64,000 nt of DNA from Arthrobacter sp. efr-133-R2A-120 (lineage in GTDB: Bacteria; Actinomycetota; Actinomycetes; Actinomycetales; Micrococcaceae), in NCBI RefSeq assembly GCF_030209835.1, contig NZ_JARVRF010000002.1:145704-209703 (forward strand), given 5' to 3'. The position numbers were made by a program, and so were the translations under genes. This document shows, in pieces, positions 39,992 to 47,894 of the stretch; within the stretch, counting starts at the first letter, position 1, and the number at the start of each line of letters is the position of its first letter. Below the pieces are notes generated by a model. That model ran no database searches and had not been told where the DNA came from. It saw nothing but the letters and a program-made list of their open reading frames with translations.

Positions 39992-40623
39992 CTCCTGAAG
40001 AATTCGTCGAACAGCTTGAAGCCGACCGCACCCTCGCCGTCGTCCGTGCGCCGTTTATCCCCGACGCCGCCGAGCTGTGCCGCGCACTGGCCGACGGCGG
40101 CATCCGCAGCGTCGAATTGACGTTCACCACCCCGGACGTGCTGAAGCATGTGCGTCGGGCGGCGGACACCGCCGCGCAGCACGGCGCCGCCGTCGGAATC
40201 GGTACCGTGATGACGGCCGAGCAGGCAAGGGCAGCAATCGACGCCGGTGCCCAGTTCCTCGTGACGCCCGGCCTTCGCCCCGAGGTTGCGGCGGTGGCCG
40301 TCGCAGCCGGCGTTCCCTTCAGTTTGGGCGCCATGACACCCACCGAGGTGGCGCAGGCCCTTGACCTCGGTTCCGTCGCAGTCAAGATCTTCCCGGCCAG
40401 GCAGCTCGGCCCGGCCTACCTCAAGGATCTTCAGGGTCCCTACCCTGGCATCCGGCTTCTGCCCTCCGGCGGGATCGACGCCTCGAACGCCAAGAGCTAC
40501 CTCGACGCCGGCGCCGCAGCGGTCTGCTGTGGAACCAGCGTGGTCCCTCCGTCCGCCGTGGCCGCAGGCGACTGGGCTGACATTTCGGCCAGGGCCGCCG
40601 CCTTCACCGCCACCCTCGCGTAG
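39988..40623 (+). CDS. eda: 2-dehydro-3-deoxyphosphogluconate (KDPG) aldolase
   Basis: This aldolase splits KDPG to pyruvate and glyceraldehyde 3-phosphate. The 211-residue length is normal for Eda. Glu43 lies in GGIRSVELTFTTPD and the Schiff-base Lys133 in VAVKIFPARQLG. GIGTVMTAEQARAAIDAGAQ and LPSGGIDASNAKSYLDAGAA complete the class I barrel pattern. It overlaps the deacylase gene by 4 bases and precedes the GntP permease by 22 bases. With the divergent KDG kinase it forms the lower half of a sugar-acid pathway. Confidence 0.95.
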   Translation: MTPEEFVEQLEADRTLAVVRAPFIPDAAELCRALADGGIRSVELTFTTPDVLKHVRRAADTAAQHGAAVGIGTVMTAEQARAAIDAGAQFLVTPGLRPEVAAVAVAAGVPFSLGAMTPTEVAQALDLGSVAVKIFPARQLGPAYLKDLQGPYPGIRLLPSGGIDASNAKSYLDAGAAAVCCGTSVVPPSAVAAGDWADISARAAAFTATLA

Positions 40624-40645
40624 GAATCCCCAGAAAGTAACCTCC

Positions 40646-42037
40646 ATGAATGAATTCCTGAACTGGCTACGGCACGATACGGCCGGCCTGCTTCTCCTGG
40701 CAGGTGCCGGCATTGCCCTCCTGTTGTTTCTGATCATCAAAGTCAAGGTAGAACCGTTCATTGCCTTGGTGGGTACCAGCGTGCTCGTCGCGCTGGCGGG
40801 CGGCGTGAGCATCGATGCCCTTGTAGGCTCGCCCATCAAGAGCGGGGACGCCCTTATCGAGAAGGGCTTCGCCGGGATCCTCGGACACATCACCCTGATC
40901 ATCGGCCTGGGCACCGTCCTGGGCGCCATCCTGGAACGATCCGGCGGCGCGGAGGTCCTGCTGGGCAGGCTCGTGAAGATCTTCGGCGAAAAGGGAACGC
41001 CGCTGGCCATGGGCGTCACCGGGTTTGTCCTCGGCATTCCGGTCTTCTTCGACATCGGCATTTTCGTGCTCGCACCCCTCGTCTACGTGGCGGCGGTGCG
41101 CGGCGGGAAATCCCTCATTTTGTACGCCTTGCCGCTCCTCGCCGGCCTCTCCGTGACCCACGCCTTCCTGCCGCCGCACCCAGGTCCCGTAGCCGCGGCC
41201 GGACTGTTCCACGTTGAACTGGGCTGGATCATCATCATGGGCCTCGCCTGCGGCATCCCTGCCTGGTTCGCTTCCGGCATTCTCTGGGGCCAGTGGATCG
41301 GCAAGCGAGTGCAAGTTGCCGTTCCGGAGGACCGCGTGATCCCGGAGGCGGAGGAAGCCGTGGGCCACGAGCCGCCCATGAGCGTCGTTGCCCTTGCCAT
41401 CGGCCTGCCGATGCTCCTGATCCTTGGCGCCACTTTCGGCAACGTCTTCCTCCCCGCGGGCGGATTCCGGGATGCGCTCGTGTTCTTCGGCAACCCGGCC
41501 ATTGCGCTCACGGTCGCCGTCGCACTGTCGATGTGGCTCCTGGGCACGCGTCGAGGCATGAGCGCCAAGGACCTCTCCGAACTGAGCTCGGCCTCGCTGA
41601 AGCCGGTCGGCATGATCCTGCTTGTTGTTGGAGCCGGTGCATTCTTCGGCGCAGTGCTCTCGGCAACCGGGGTGGGCAACGCCGTGGCGGACACCTTGGC
41701 CAAGGCCGGGCTTCCTGTCATTGTGTCCGCTTACGTGATCGCCTGCGGCATGCGCCTCGCCCAGGGCTCGGCCACGGTCGCGATCGTGACCACCGGCGGC
41801 ATCCTGGCCCCGGCGCTCACGGCCGGACACTATTCGCAGCCGCAATTGGCCCTGATCGTCATGGCCATCTCTTCCGGCTCCATCATCGCCAGCCACGTCA
41901 ACGACGGCGGATTCTGGATCATCTCCAAGTACTTCAACATGTCAGTCAAGGACACCCTGAAGACGTGGACGGTGCTGGAGACCGTGCTCTCGGTAGTGGG
42001 CTTCGGTATGGCGGCCCTGCTGTACCAGTTCGTCTAG
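40646..42037 (+). CDS. GntP family gluconate-type permease
   Basis: This 463-residue, roughly 12-helix transporter of the GntP family imports gluconate or related sugar acids by proton symport. Motifs include PFIALVGTSVLVALAGGVSI near residue 36, GFVLGIPVFFDIGIFVLAPL near 127, AFLPPHPGPVAAAGLFHVEL near 172, and RLAQGSATVAIVTTGGILAP with NDGGFWIISKYFNMSVKDTL in the C-terminal half. The frame is open upstream to 40361, but ATG 40646 begins the first helix. In this cluster 2-acetamido-2-deoxy-gluconate or glucosaminate is a plausible substrate. Two long hairpins follow the gene. Confidence 0.94.
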   Translation: MNEFLNWLRHDTAGLLLLAGAGIALLLFLIIKVKVEPFIALVGTSVLVALAGGVSIDALVGSPIKSGDALIEKGFAGILGHITLIIGLGTVLGAILERSGGAEVLLGRLVKIFGEKGTPLAMGVTGFVLGIPVFFDIGIFVLAPLVYVAAVRGGKSLILYALPLLAGLSVTHAFLPPHPGPVAAAGLFHVELGWIIIMGLACGIPAWFASGILWGQWIGKRVQVAVPEDRVIPEAEEAVGHEPPMSVVALAIGLPMLLILGATFGNVFLPAGGFRDALVFFGNPAIALTVAVALSMWLLGTRRGMSAKDLSELSSASLKPVGMILLVVGAGAFFGAVLSATGVGNAVADTLAKAGLPVIVSAYVIACGMRLAQGSATVAIVTTGGILAPALTAGHYSQPQLALIVMAISSGSIIASHVNDGGFWIISKYFNMSVKDTLKTWTVLETVLSVVGFGMAALLYQFV

Positions 42038-42044
42038 GAGCTGA

Positions 42045-42106
42045 GCGACACGGAAAATCCCTGGCGCCTCCGGAATTCCGTGGGCGCCAGGGATTTTGCG
42101 TGTCGC
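42045..42106. repeat. Long palindrome downstream of the GntP gene
   Basis: The 23-base arms at 42045-42067 (starting GCGACACGGAAAATCC) and 42084-42106 are complementary at 22 of 23 positions around a 16-base interior. Position suggests a transcription terminator, but the regular arms resemble the other palindromic repeats in the window. No second copy was seen here. Confidence 0.75.
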
Positions 42107-42123
42107 GAGGCTTAAACAAAGAG

Positions 42124-42160
42124 CTCCGGAGTGCGTTATTGGGGGATACGCACTCCGGAG
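42124..42160. terminator. Second hairpin downstream of the GntP gene
   Basis: CTCCGGAGTGCG (42124-42135) and CGCACTCCGGAG (42149-42160) are exact reverse complements around a 13-base loop. It is 17 bases after the previous palindrome. The rest of the gap 42161-42370 has no recognisable gene; 42200-42275 is locally AT-rich and probably holds the promoter of the small gene that follows. Confidence 0.65.
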
Positions 42161-42370
42161 CGGACTTTCGAGCAGGTTCTTGGCGTTCCTGCTGACAATT
42201 AGCTTACGTGCCACGACAGCGCTCCGCTACCAATCTGAATAACTACTTTCACTTTACTTTTTCCAGCCCCGAATTTAGGGCCGGACCCGGCATTTGATCA
42301 AGGTCCTCGTCCCCTTGTAGTGCACCCGGCGCAGGCCTAGCGTTAACTTGCACAGGAAGGGGTGGTCCAC

Positions 42371-42571
42371 GTGGAGATCTTCATGTGGTGGCTGGACATA
42401 GACCTCAAGAGCAAGGAATGGCTGCGGGAGAACCTCCGCGCCACAGAGCTTCCGATTGAAGTCCTGCAACGCATTGCCGACGTTGGCGGCCCGCGCCTTG
42501 AGGAACTGGCCGGCGGGCTAAGCGACGCCGACTGGGACTTCATTGAGACGCAATCCGAGTTCGTGGACTGA
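42371..42571 (+). CDS. Small acidic hypothetical protein
   Basis: A 66-residue protein, if started at GTG 42371 (AGGAAGG at 42354-42360). It is rich in Trp, Glu and Asp, with MWWLDIDLKSKEWLRENLRA near the start and SDADWDFIETQSEFVD at the end, and no membrane segment. An in-frame GTG at 42362 and ATG at 42382 are alternatives. I do not recognise the family. Strong third-position GC and the ribosome binding site support a real gene. It stands alone. Confidence 0.55.
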   Translation: MEIFMWWLDIDLKSKEWLRENLRATELPIEVLQRIADVGGPRLEELAGGLSDADWDFIETQSEFVD

Positions 42572-42629
42572 GGCGGTTTCCTAGAAGCGGTTCATAAAAC
42601 CGTTGCGGCCCCCGCGCGGGGATGGTTGC

Positions 42630-43784
42630 ATGGGGTTCATGGCTACCGCAGAGAGTTATGTCTTGGCGATCGGGACCAAAAAAGGATTGTGGCTGGCACG
42701 CAGCACAGACCGCAAGGAATGGTCCCTCTCCGGTCCGCACTTCCTCATGAGCGAAATCCCAAGCATCGGGATCGATACGCGCGGGGACAATCCCCGGATC
42801 ATGGTGGGCGTGCGCTCCGAACACTGGGGTCCCACCGTGGCCCACTCCGATGACCTGGGCGCCACATGGACCGAGCCCGAACAAGGCGCCATCAAATTCC
42901 CGGAAGGCACCGATGCCGCTCTGGAACGGATCTGGCAGATCTATCCTGACTCCGCCTCCCGGCCCGGGGTGGTCTGGGCAGGTTGCGAACCGATCTCCGT
43001 CTGGAAATCGACCGACGGCGGCGAGCACTTCGAGTTGAACCGCGGCCTATGGGACCACCCGCATCGCAGCGAATGGGGAGCCGGTTACGGCGGCGCTGCC
43101 GCCCACTCGATCGTGGTCAACCCTTCCGGGGAGAACGTCCACGTCGCCATGAGCACGGGCGGCGTCTACCGCTCGCTCGACGGCGGAGCCTCCTGGGAGG
43201 CACGCAATAAGGGGATTTCGGCGTACTTCATGCCCGATCCCAATCCAGAGTTCGGGCAGTGCGTGCACAAGATCGCCGCGGATGCCGCCGTCGAAGGCAG
43301 GTTGTATGCGCAGAACCACCACGGCGTGTACCGCACGGACGACAACGGCGAAAACTGGGTTTCAATCGCCGACGGTCTTCCCGCTGATTTCGGCTTCGTG
43401 ATGCTCACCCACCCTCGCCGCGAAGGGACGGCCTGGGTGGTCCCGATCAAGGCCGATAGTGAGCGGATTCCGCCGGACGGCCATCTCGCGGTGCACCGCA
43501 CGGATGACGCCGGTCAGTCCTGGAAGCGCTTGGATGTGGGCCTCCCGGACCATGAATACAACGCCGTGCTCCGTGACGCAGCCGCGGTGGATTCTGCTGA
43601 ACCTGCCGGGGTGTACTTCGGAACACGCGGCGGTTCGGTCTACGCCAGCGCCGACGAGGGCGAGTCCTTCATCGAAGTCGCCTCGCACCTGCCTGATGTT
43701 TTGTGTGTGCGGGCTGCCGTTGTCTCCACTGATGTGGCCGCTGAATTGGCTGCTGCCGTCGCAACATCCGGCCTGCCGGCCTAG
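42630..43784 (+). CDS. BNR/sialidase-like beta-propeller protein
   Basis: The 384-residue protein is built of BNR/Asp-box repeats: VWKSTDGGEHFELNRGLW, VYRSLDGGASWEARNKGI, VYRTDDNGENWVSIADGL, VHRTDDAGQSWKRLDVGL and VYASADEGESFIEVASHL, spread along the chain. This predicts a six-bladed propeller of the exo-sialidase/VPS10-like fold. No signal peptide is seen, so it is cytoplasmic, and no sialidase Arg triad is evident, so sialidase activity should not be assumed. ATG 42630 or 42639 could be the start. Nine bases after its stop begins a MoaD-like gene, so the two are coupled. Confidence 0.85.
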   Translation: MGFMATAESYVLAIGTKKGLWLARSTDRKEWSLSGPHFLMSEIPSIGIDTRGDNPRIMVGVRSEHWGPTVAHSDDLGATWTEPEQGAIKFPEGTDAALERIWQIYPDSASRPGVVWAGCEPISVWKSTDGGEHFELNRGLWDHPHRSEWGAGYGGAAAHSIVVNPSGENVHVAMSTGGVYRSLDGGASWEARNKGISAYFMPDPNPEFGQCVHKIAADAAVEGRLYAQNHHGVYRTDDNGENWVSIADGLPADFGFVMLTHPRREGTAWVVPIKADSERIPPDGHLAVHRTDDAGQSWKRLDVGLPDHEYNAVLRDAAAVDSAEPAGVYFGTRGGSVYASADEGESFIEVASHLPDVLCVRAAVVSTDVAAELAAAVATSGLPA

Positions 43785-43792
43785 GACGGACC

Positions 43793-44080
43793 TTGCCTGA
43801 CATCACGGTGCTTTTGCCCAGCGTTCTCCAGCCACTCGCCGGCGGGCAGTCCTACCTGACTACGCCCGCCGACGGAGCTGTGACCGTGGAAAGTTTGCTT
43901 GATGCTGTGACCGGGGACTACCCGGTGCTGGCCCGGAGGATCCGGGATGAAACCGGTTCGCTCCGCCGCTACGTGAATATTTACGTGAACGGCGAGGAGG
44001 TCCGGCGTCTGAAGGGTCTGGATACTGAGGTTGCTGCCGGCCAGGAGGTCTTGATCATCCAGTCCGTGGCTGGCGGCTGA
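43793..44080 (+). CDS. MoaD/ThiS-like beta-grasp protein
   Basis: The 95-residue protein has the ubiquitin-like sulfur-carrier fold pattern: VTVESLLDAVTGDYPVLARR near residues 30-49, YVNIYVNGEEVRRLKGLDTE near 60-79, then AAGQEVLIIQSVAGG. It ends in Gly-Gly, which in MoaD/ThiS/SAMP proteins is adenylated and thiocarboxylated. No E1-like activating enzyme, MoaE or thiazole gene is near. Start is TTG 43793. The tight link to the BNR protein suggests a joint, undefined role. Confidence 0.85.
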   Translation: MPDITVLLPSVLQPLAGGQSYLTTPADGAVTVESLLDAVTGDYPVLARRIRDETGSLRRYVNIYVNGEEVRRLKGLDTEVAAGQEVLIIQSVAGG

Positions 44081-44096
44081 GCGGTTCGGGGCCAGG

Positions 44097-44333
44097 TCAG
44101 GCCACTCGCCAGACTGTGCATTCGTCGGTATTGATGGCCTTGCGCAGGCCCGTCAGCTGATCCATGATCCAGACGACGCCGATGCCCGGGGCCGTTTCCT
44201 GGACGCTGCCCCTGCGGATGACGACGTCATCGTAGGAGGGTCCGACGGAGAGGCGGGCTTCGATCTGGTCGCCGCGGTGCAACTGGTCAAGTGCGCGGAT
44301 TCTTGTGGGGTGGGTCGATACTTCCTTCAACAT
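44097..44333 (-). CDS. Small conserved-looking hypothetical protein
   Basis: A 78-residue soluble protein starting MLKEVSTHPTRIRALDQLHR, with RGSVQETAPGIGVVWIMDQL near the middle and CTVWRVA at the end. Its beta-rich pattern resembles small regulatory or modifying domains but no family is recognised. GGAGG on the minus strand before 44333 supports this start; the upstream extension to 44495 lies over the MFS terminator and is not credible. It is convergent with the MoaD-like gene. Confidence 0.7.
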   Translation of the reverse strand: MLKEVSTHPTRIRALDQLHRGDQIEARLSVGPSYDDVVIRRGSVQETAPGIGVVWIMDQLTGLRKAINTDECTVWRVA

Positions 44334-44447
44334 GGTGGCCTCCCTGGCTGGAGCTGCCAGCGTTTGCCGGCTATTCCAGTGTGGCGGCCCAATGTTGCGG
44401 TGTGGTTTCGTATGGGTTAGCCGTGGGTAAGACTTCCGGGACAAAGA

Positions 44448-44501
44448 AAATCCGTGGTTCCACACGGGCCCAGAGGGCGGCCGGTGTGGAACCACGGATT
44501 T
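44448..44501 (-). terminator. Strong terminator after the shikimate-type transporter gene
   Basis: Perfect 18-base arms at 44448-44465 (AAATCCGTGGTTCCACAC) and 44484-44501 flank an 18-base interior. Read on the minus strand the stem follows the MFS stop by 15 bases and is followed by CTTTGT. Confidence 0.85.
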
Positions 44502-44516
44502 GTTTGAGGCAGCGTC

Positions 44517-45833
44517 CTACTTCAGGCCGAGTTCCGCCGTCGGGGTCTTGAAGGATTCGCGGGCGGTCATCGCCGAGACCGCTGCGATGACGCATATGAC
44601 GCCGGTGAAGATGCTGATCTGGACCCAGCCACCGGCCTTGGTGCCGCCCATTGCGGTGACGATCGTCGGGGCGAACCCAGCCATGAGGAAGCCGATCTGG
44701 GTTCCGATGGCCAAGCCGGAGAAACGGACCTTGGTGCTGAACATTTCGCCGTAGAAGGAGGGCCACACGGCGTTTGCAGCGGCGTATCCGAGGGAGAAGT
44801 ACACCACGGAGACCAGGAACATGAGCGGCACGTTTCCGGATTCGAGCGTCAAGAGGAACACCGGCGTCATGATGGCGCTGGCTACGGCGCCATAGATGAA
44901 GACGGGCTTGCGGCCGATCCGGTCGGCCATCCTGCCGAACACCGGCTGGGTGCCGAGCGCGACGACGTTTGCCGCCACGACGAGCCACAGGGTGATGGTG
45001 CTGTTCACGTGGGCCACGTCCTTGGCATAGGCAATGGCCAAGGTGCCGAAGACAGTGCTCACTGCGGAGATGAAGGCGCAGCAGATAACACGCAGGACGT
45101 CGGCCCAGTGCAGCCGGAGGAGGTCGGCCACGGGAAGCTTGGCGATCTGGTTGTTCTTCTTGGCCTCGGCGAACGCCGGCGGTTCATGCAGTGTGCGACG
45201 GATGAAGAACGCTACGAGGACCACCACGGCGCTGAGCCAGAACGGGATGCGCCAGCCGATACCGTACTTGATCTCGTCGGGAAGGGCGACGACGGGGATG
45301 AAGACCAATGCTGCGAGGATCTGGCCACCCTGGGTTCCCGTGAGGGTCCAGGAGGTAAAGAACGAGCGACGGTTGTCCGGAGCGTGTTCCAGGGTCATGG
45401 ACGAAGCCCCGGCTTGTTCACCGGCGGCCGAGAGGCCCTGGCAGAGGCGTGCGAAGACCAGCAGCGCCGGAGCCCACCAGCCGATGGACTTGAAATCGGG
45501 GAGGCAGCCGATGATGAAGGTCGCACCGCCCATGAGTACCAAGGTAAACATCAGCACGCGCTGGCGGCCGATGCGGTCGCCGAAGTGCCCCAGGATGATG
45601 GCTCCAACGGGCCTTGCTACATAGGCGAAGCCGAATGTCGCGAACGACATGATGGCTGCGTTGGCGTCGGCGCTGGGGAAGAAGACGTGCGGGAAGATCA
45701 AGGCCGCGGCCGAACCGAAGATGAAGAAGTCGTAGTACTCGACGGCGCTGCCGAGGAAGCTGGCGAGGGCTGCCTTCTTCGGCGTTCCCGCCGTGGCAGT
45801 GCCCGGCGTCGTAGACGGGATCGTGTGACTCAT
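44517..45833 (-). CDS. MFS transporter, metabolite:H+ symporter (MHS) family, likely shikimate permease
   Basis: The 438-residue, 12-helix transporter matches the MHS branch (ShiA, KgtP, ProP). ASFLGSAVEYYDFFIFGSAA lies near residue 28, YVARPVGAIILGHFGDRIGR at the loop 2-3 signature, and GLSAAGEQAGASSMTLEHAP with RRSFFTSWTLTGTQGGQILA in the first half. It is divergent from an IclR gene and next to shikimate dehydrogenase and a 3-dehydroshikimate dehydratase gene, so shikimate, quinate or another aromatic-pathway acid is the expected substrate. Perfect terminator hairpin downstream. Confidence 0.9.
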   Translation of the reverse strand: MSHTIPSTTPGTATAGTPKKAALASFLGSAVEYYDFFIFGSAAALIFPHVFFPSADANAAIMSFATFGFAYVARPVGAIILGHFGDRIGRQRVLMFTLVLMGGATFIIGCLPDFKSIGWWAPALLVFARLCQGLSAAGEQAGASSMTLEHAPDNRRSFFTSWTLTGTQGGQILAALVFIPVVALPDEIKYGIGWRIPFWLSAVVVLVAFFIRRTLHEPPAFAEAKKNNQIAKLPVADLLRLHWADVLRVICCAFISAVSTVFGTLAIAYAKDVAHVNSTITLWLVVAANVVALGTQPVFGRMADRIGRKPVFIYGAVASAIMTPVFLLTLESGNVPLMFLVSVVYFSLGYAAANAVWPSFYGEMFSTKVRFSGLAIGTQIGFLMAGFAPTIVTAMGGTKAGGWVQISIFTGVICVIAAVSAMTARESFKTPTAELGLK

Positions 45834-45922
45834 GGTGTTCCTTTGTGTGACGGCGATGTCGCATCTGGCTGAAATTTGCTTGCCTGGAACGTCGTTGTGG
45901 GTCCGGCAGCGGCCTCACACTG

Positions 45923-46031
45923 TAGCCACATTGTGAGAGCTACTTGTGCGATATAGCAATGATGACTGTGAGCACAGTCACTTGTCAAGATATTTACTCA
46001 CCATCTAGATATAGCTCTCACGATGTGGCAA
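45923..46031. promoter_or_regulatory. Divergent operator region between MHS transporter and IclR genes
   Basis: A 20-base element at 45923-45942 (TAGCCACATTGTGAGAGCTA) recurs inverted at 46012-46031 with 18 of 20 positions matching. Between them is a perfect palindrome GACTGTGAGCACAGTC (45964-45979). The symmetric layout brackets both divergent promoters, as expected of sites for the IclR-type regulator encoded to the right. Confidence 0.65.
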
Positions 46032-46040
46032 TCTTTAGTT

Positions 46041-46811
46041 ATGGATGTGAAGGAAGACACAAAAACCGACATGATCGGCAAGGCCCTGGGCCTCCTCGTA
46101 TTGCTGGGCAATGAGCCGAAGGGGGCCAGTGCCTCGGAGCTCGCCCGCCAGGCGGAGCTGCCATTCAGTACCACCTACCGGCTGCTCGGATCCCTGACCC
46201 GCGACGGATTCGTCGACTACGAGGCCGACGGTCGCCGCTACCATCTGGGACTTCGTGTCTTCCAGCTCGGTCAGCGGGTATCAAACCACCACGGCTTTGC
46301 GGGTACCGCACGGCCCATCTTGCAGCGCGTGACGGAAGGGACCGGCGAAGCCACCATCCTTTCGGTCCGGGATGGCCACCACCACCTCACAGTCAACAAG
46401 GTGGACGGCCCCCAAATGTTCCGGGTCACGAGCGATCCAGGGCATCTTGGAATGCTCCACACCACGGCGGTTGGCAAGGCGCTTGTTGCCTTCGCTGACG
46501 ACGACGAGCGCAAGCAGTTGGTGGAAGAGCTCGAACTGGAGCCGCTGACGGAGTTCTCCATTACCGACCGCGACGCTTTCCGCCTGGAAATCGAAAAGGT
46601 CCGGCGCCAGGGCTACGCGATCATGGACGAGGAGAACGAGGTGGGCATGCGCGCCGTCGCCGTCCCGGTACTCAATTCCCAGGGCGTTGCGTTCGCCTCG
46701 CTTGCCACCGCCGTCCCTGTCTTCCGAATGAGCGTGGAGCAGCTGGTGGCGGTGGTCCCCTTGCTGAAAAGCGCTGCATCCGAGCTTGCCGACCGCCTGC
46801 CGCAGCGCTAA
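46041..46811 (+). CDS. IclR family regulator of the shikimate/protocatechuate block
   Basis: The 256-residue regulator has a winged helix (KALGLLVLLGNEPKGASASE, AELPFSTTYRLLGSLTRDG). Its IclR effector domain includes VTSDPGHLGMLHTTAVGKAL and RQGYAIMDEENEVGMRAVAV. The in-frame ATG at 46023 lies inside the right-hand operator copy, so ATG 46041 (MDVKEDTKTDMIGKAL) is preferred. It is divergent from the MHS transporter and upstream of the shikimate dehydrogenase-pca operon. Shikimate, quinate or protocatechuate is the likely effector, by position. Confidence 0.9.
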   Translation: MDVKEDTKTDMIGKALGLLVLLGNEPKGASASELARQAELPFSTTYRLLGSLTRDGFVDYEADGRRYHLGLRVFQLGQRVSNHHGFAGTARPILQRVTEGTGEATILSVRDGHHHLTVNKVDGPQMFRVTSDPGHLGMLHTTAVGKALVAFADDDERKQLVEELELEPLTEFSITDRDAFRLEIEKVRRQGYAIMDEENEVGMRAVAVPVLNSQGVAFASLATAVPVFRMSVEQLVAVVPLLKSAASELADRLPQR

Positions 46812-46825
46812 GCGGCACTCACTTT

Positions 46826-46842
46826 TGTTCGCGATAAGAACA
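46826..46842. promoter_or_regulatory. Candidate operator before the shikimate-pca operon
   Basis: TGTTCGCGATAAGAACA has exact 5-base outer arms (TGTTC/GAACA). It resembles the GTTCGATAATCGCAC-type sites of characterised PcaR proteins. A related TTGTGCGATATAGCAATG lies at 45944-45961. It is about 130 bases before the aroE-like start, upstream of the probable promoter. Confidence 0.45.
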
Positions 46843-46970
46843 CTAGTGCAACATATGAACATTTTGTGTAGTCTGATTCATACCGCCCGGCGGAGCAGCA
46901 GGCTCTGGACGTCCCGAGGGAATCCAGAGAGGGCCGATCCGCGGGTGCAGTTGTCAAAGGAGCAATGAGC

Positions 46971-47894
46971 ATGAGCAACCGAGCCGAATCCTTCCTGGTG
47001 GGCCTTATCGGCGAAGGCGTATCGCCTTCGCTGACGCCGCCCATGCATGAGAGGGAGGCCGACGTCCAGGGGCTGCGCTACCTGTACCGGCCAATCGACC
47101 TGCTGGAGCTCTCCTTGCCCGGCTCCGCCGTCGGCGATCTGCTGGCCGCAGCTTCCAGGCTTGGCTACAACGGCCTCAACATCACGCATCCGTGCAAGCA
47201 ACTGGTGCTGCCGTTCCTGGACGAGGTTTCCGAGGACGCCCGGCGGCTCGGTGCGGTGAACACCGTGCTGATCGAGGACGGCCGCTTCATCGGCCACAAC
47301 ACAGACTTCTCCGGCTTCGGCTCAGCTCTGGCCAGCGGCCTCCCCGACGCCGGACTGGAGCGCGTCGTTCAGCTCGGCGCCGGTGGTGCCGGCTCCGCCG
47401 TCGCATACGCCCTCCTTTCTGCCGGGGTCAAGTCACTGGACCTTGTGGACGTCGATCCGGCGCGCTGCGCCGAACGGGCGGCGGAACTCGCCGCCCTGTC
47501 CCCGGGCAGCACCGTCACGGCGCGCACGACGGCGGAGCTGCCGCAACTCATGCCGCTGGCCGACGGTTTGGTGCACTGCACGCCGGTGGGCATGGCCGCA
47601 CATCCAGGCCTACCACTGGACATGTCCCTCGTTGAGTCCCGCCACTGGGTGGCTGACATCGTCTACCGGCCGATCGAAACGCAGCTGGTGCTTGAGGCCC
47701 GCGCCAAGGGTTGCCGCGTGCTCGACGGCGGTCGCATGGCCGTGGGACAGGCCGCCGACGCTTTCCGCATCTTCACCGGCCGAGAGGCCGATCCGGAACG
47801 GATGCGGGCACATTTCCTGGAGCTGGTGAGCGCCGAAGAATCCAAGGCTGAAGAGTCGAAGGCCGACAAGGCACTCGCCGGAGCGGGGCACTGA
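46971..47894 (+). CDS. aroE: Shikimate/quinate dehydrogenase (catabolic AroE-like)
   Basis: This enzyme interconverts shikimate and 3-dehydroshikimate, or quinate and dehydroquinate, with NAD(P). The 307-residue protein has the substrate-binding SPSLTPPMH, catalytic Lys76 in GLNITHPCKQ and Asp112 in GHNTDFSGF. Its nucleotide loop is LGAGGAGSAVAYALL near residue 134. ATG 46971 stands 8 bases after AAAGGAG (46956-46962), better than ATG 46965. Clustering with a shikimate-type importer and 3-dehydroshikimate dehydratase indicates a catabolic role, in addition to or instead of aromatic biosynthesis. It overlaps the next gene by one base. Confidence 0.92.
   Translation: MSNRAESFLVGLIGEGVSPSLTPPMHEREADVQGLRYLYRPIDLLELSLPGSAVGDLLAAASRLGYNGLNITHPCKQLVLPFLDEVSEDARRLGAVNTVLIEDGRFIGHNTDFSGFGSALASGLPDAGLERVVQLGAGGAGSAVAYALLSAGVKSLDLVDVDPARCAERAAELAALSPGSTVTARTTAELPQLMPLADGLVHCTPVGMAAHPGLPLDMSLVESRHWVADIVYRPIETQLVLEARAKGCRVLDGGRMAVGQAADAFRIFTGREADPERMRAHFLELVSAEESKAEESKADKALAGAGH

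Noticed and set aside
42630..43784. A true sialidase
   Set aside because: BNR repeats alone define a propeller; no signal peptide and no clear catalytic Arg triad or Tyr/Glu pair were seen.
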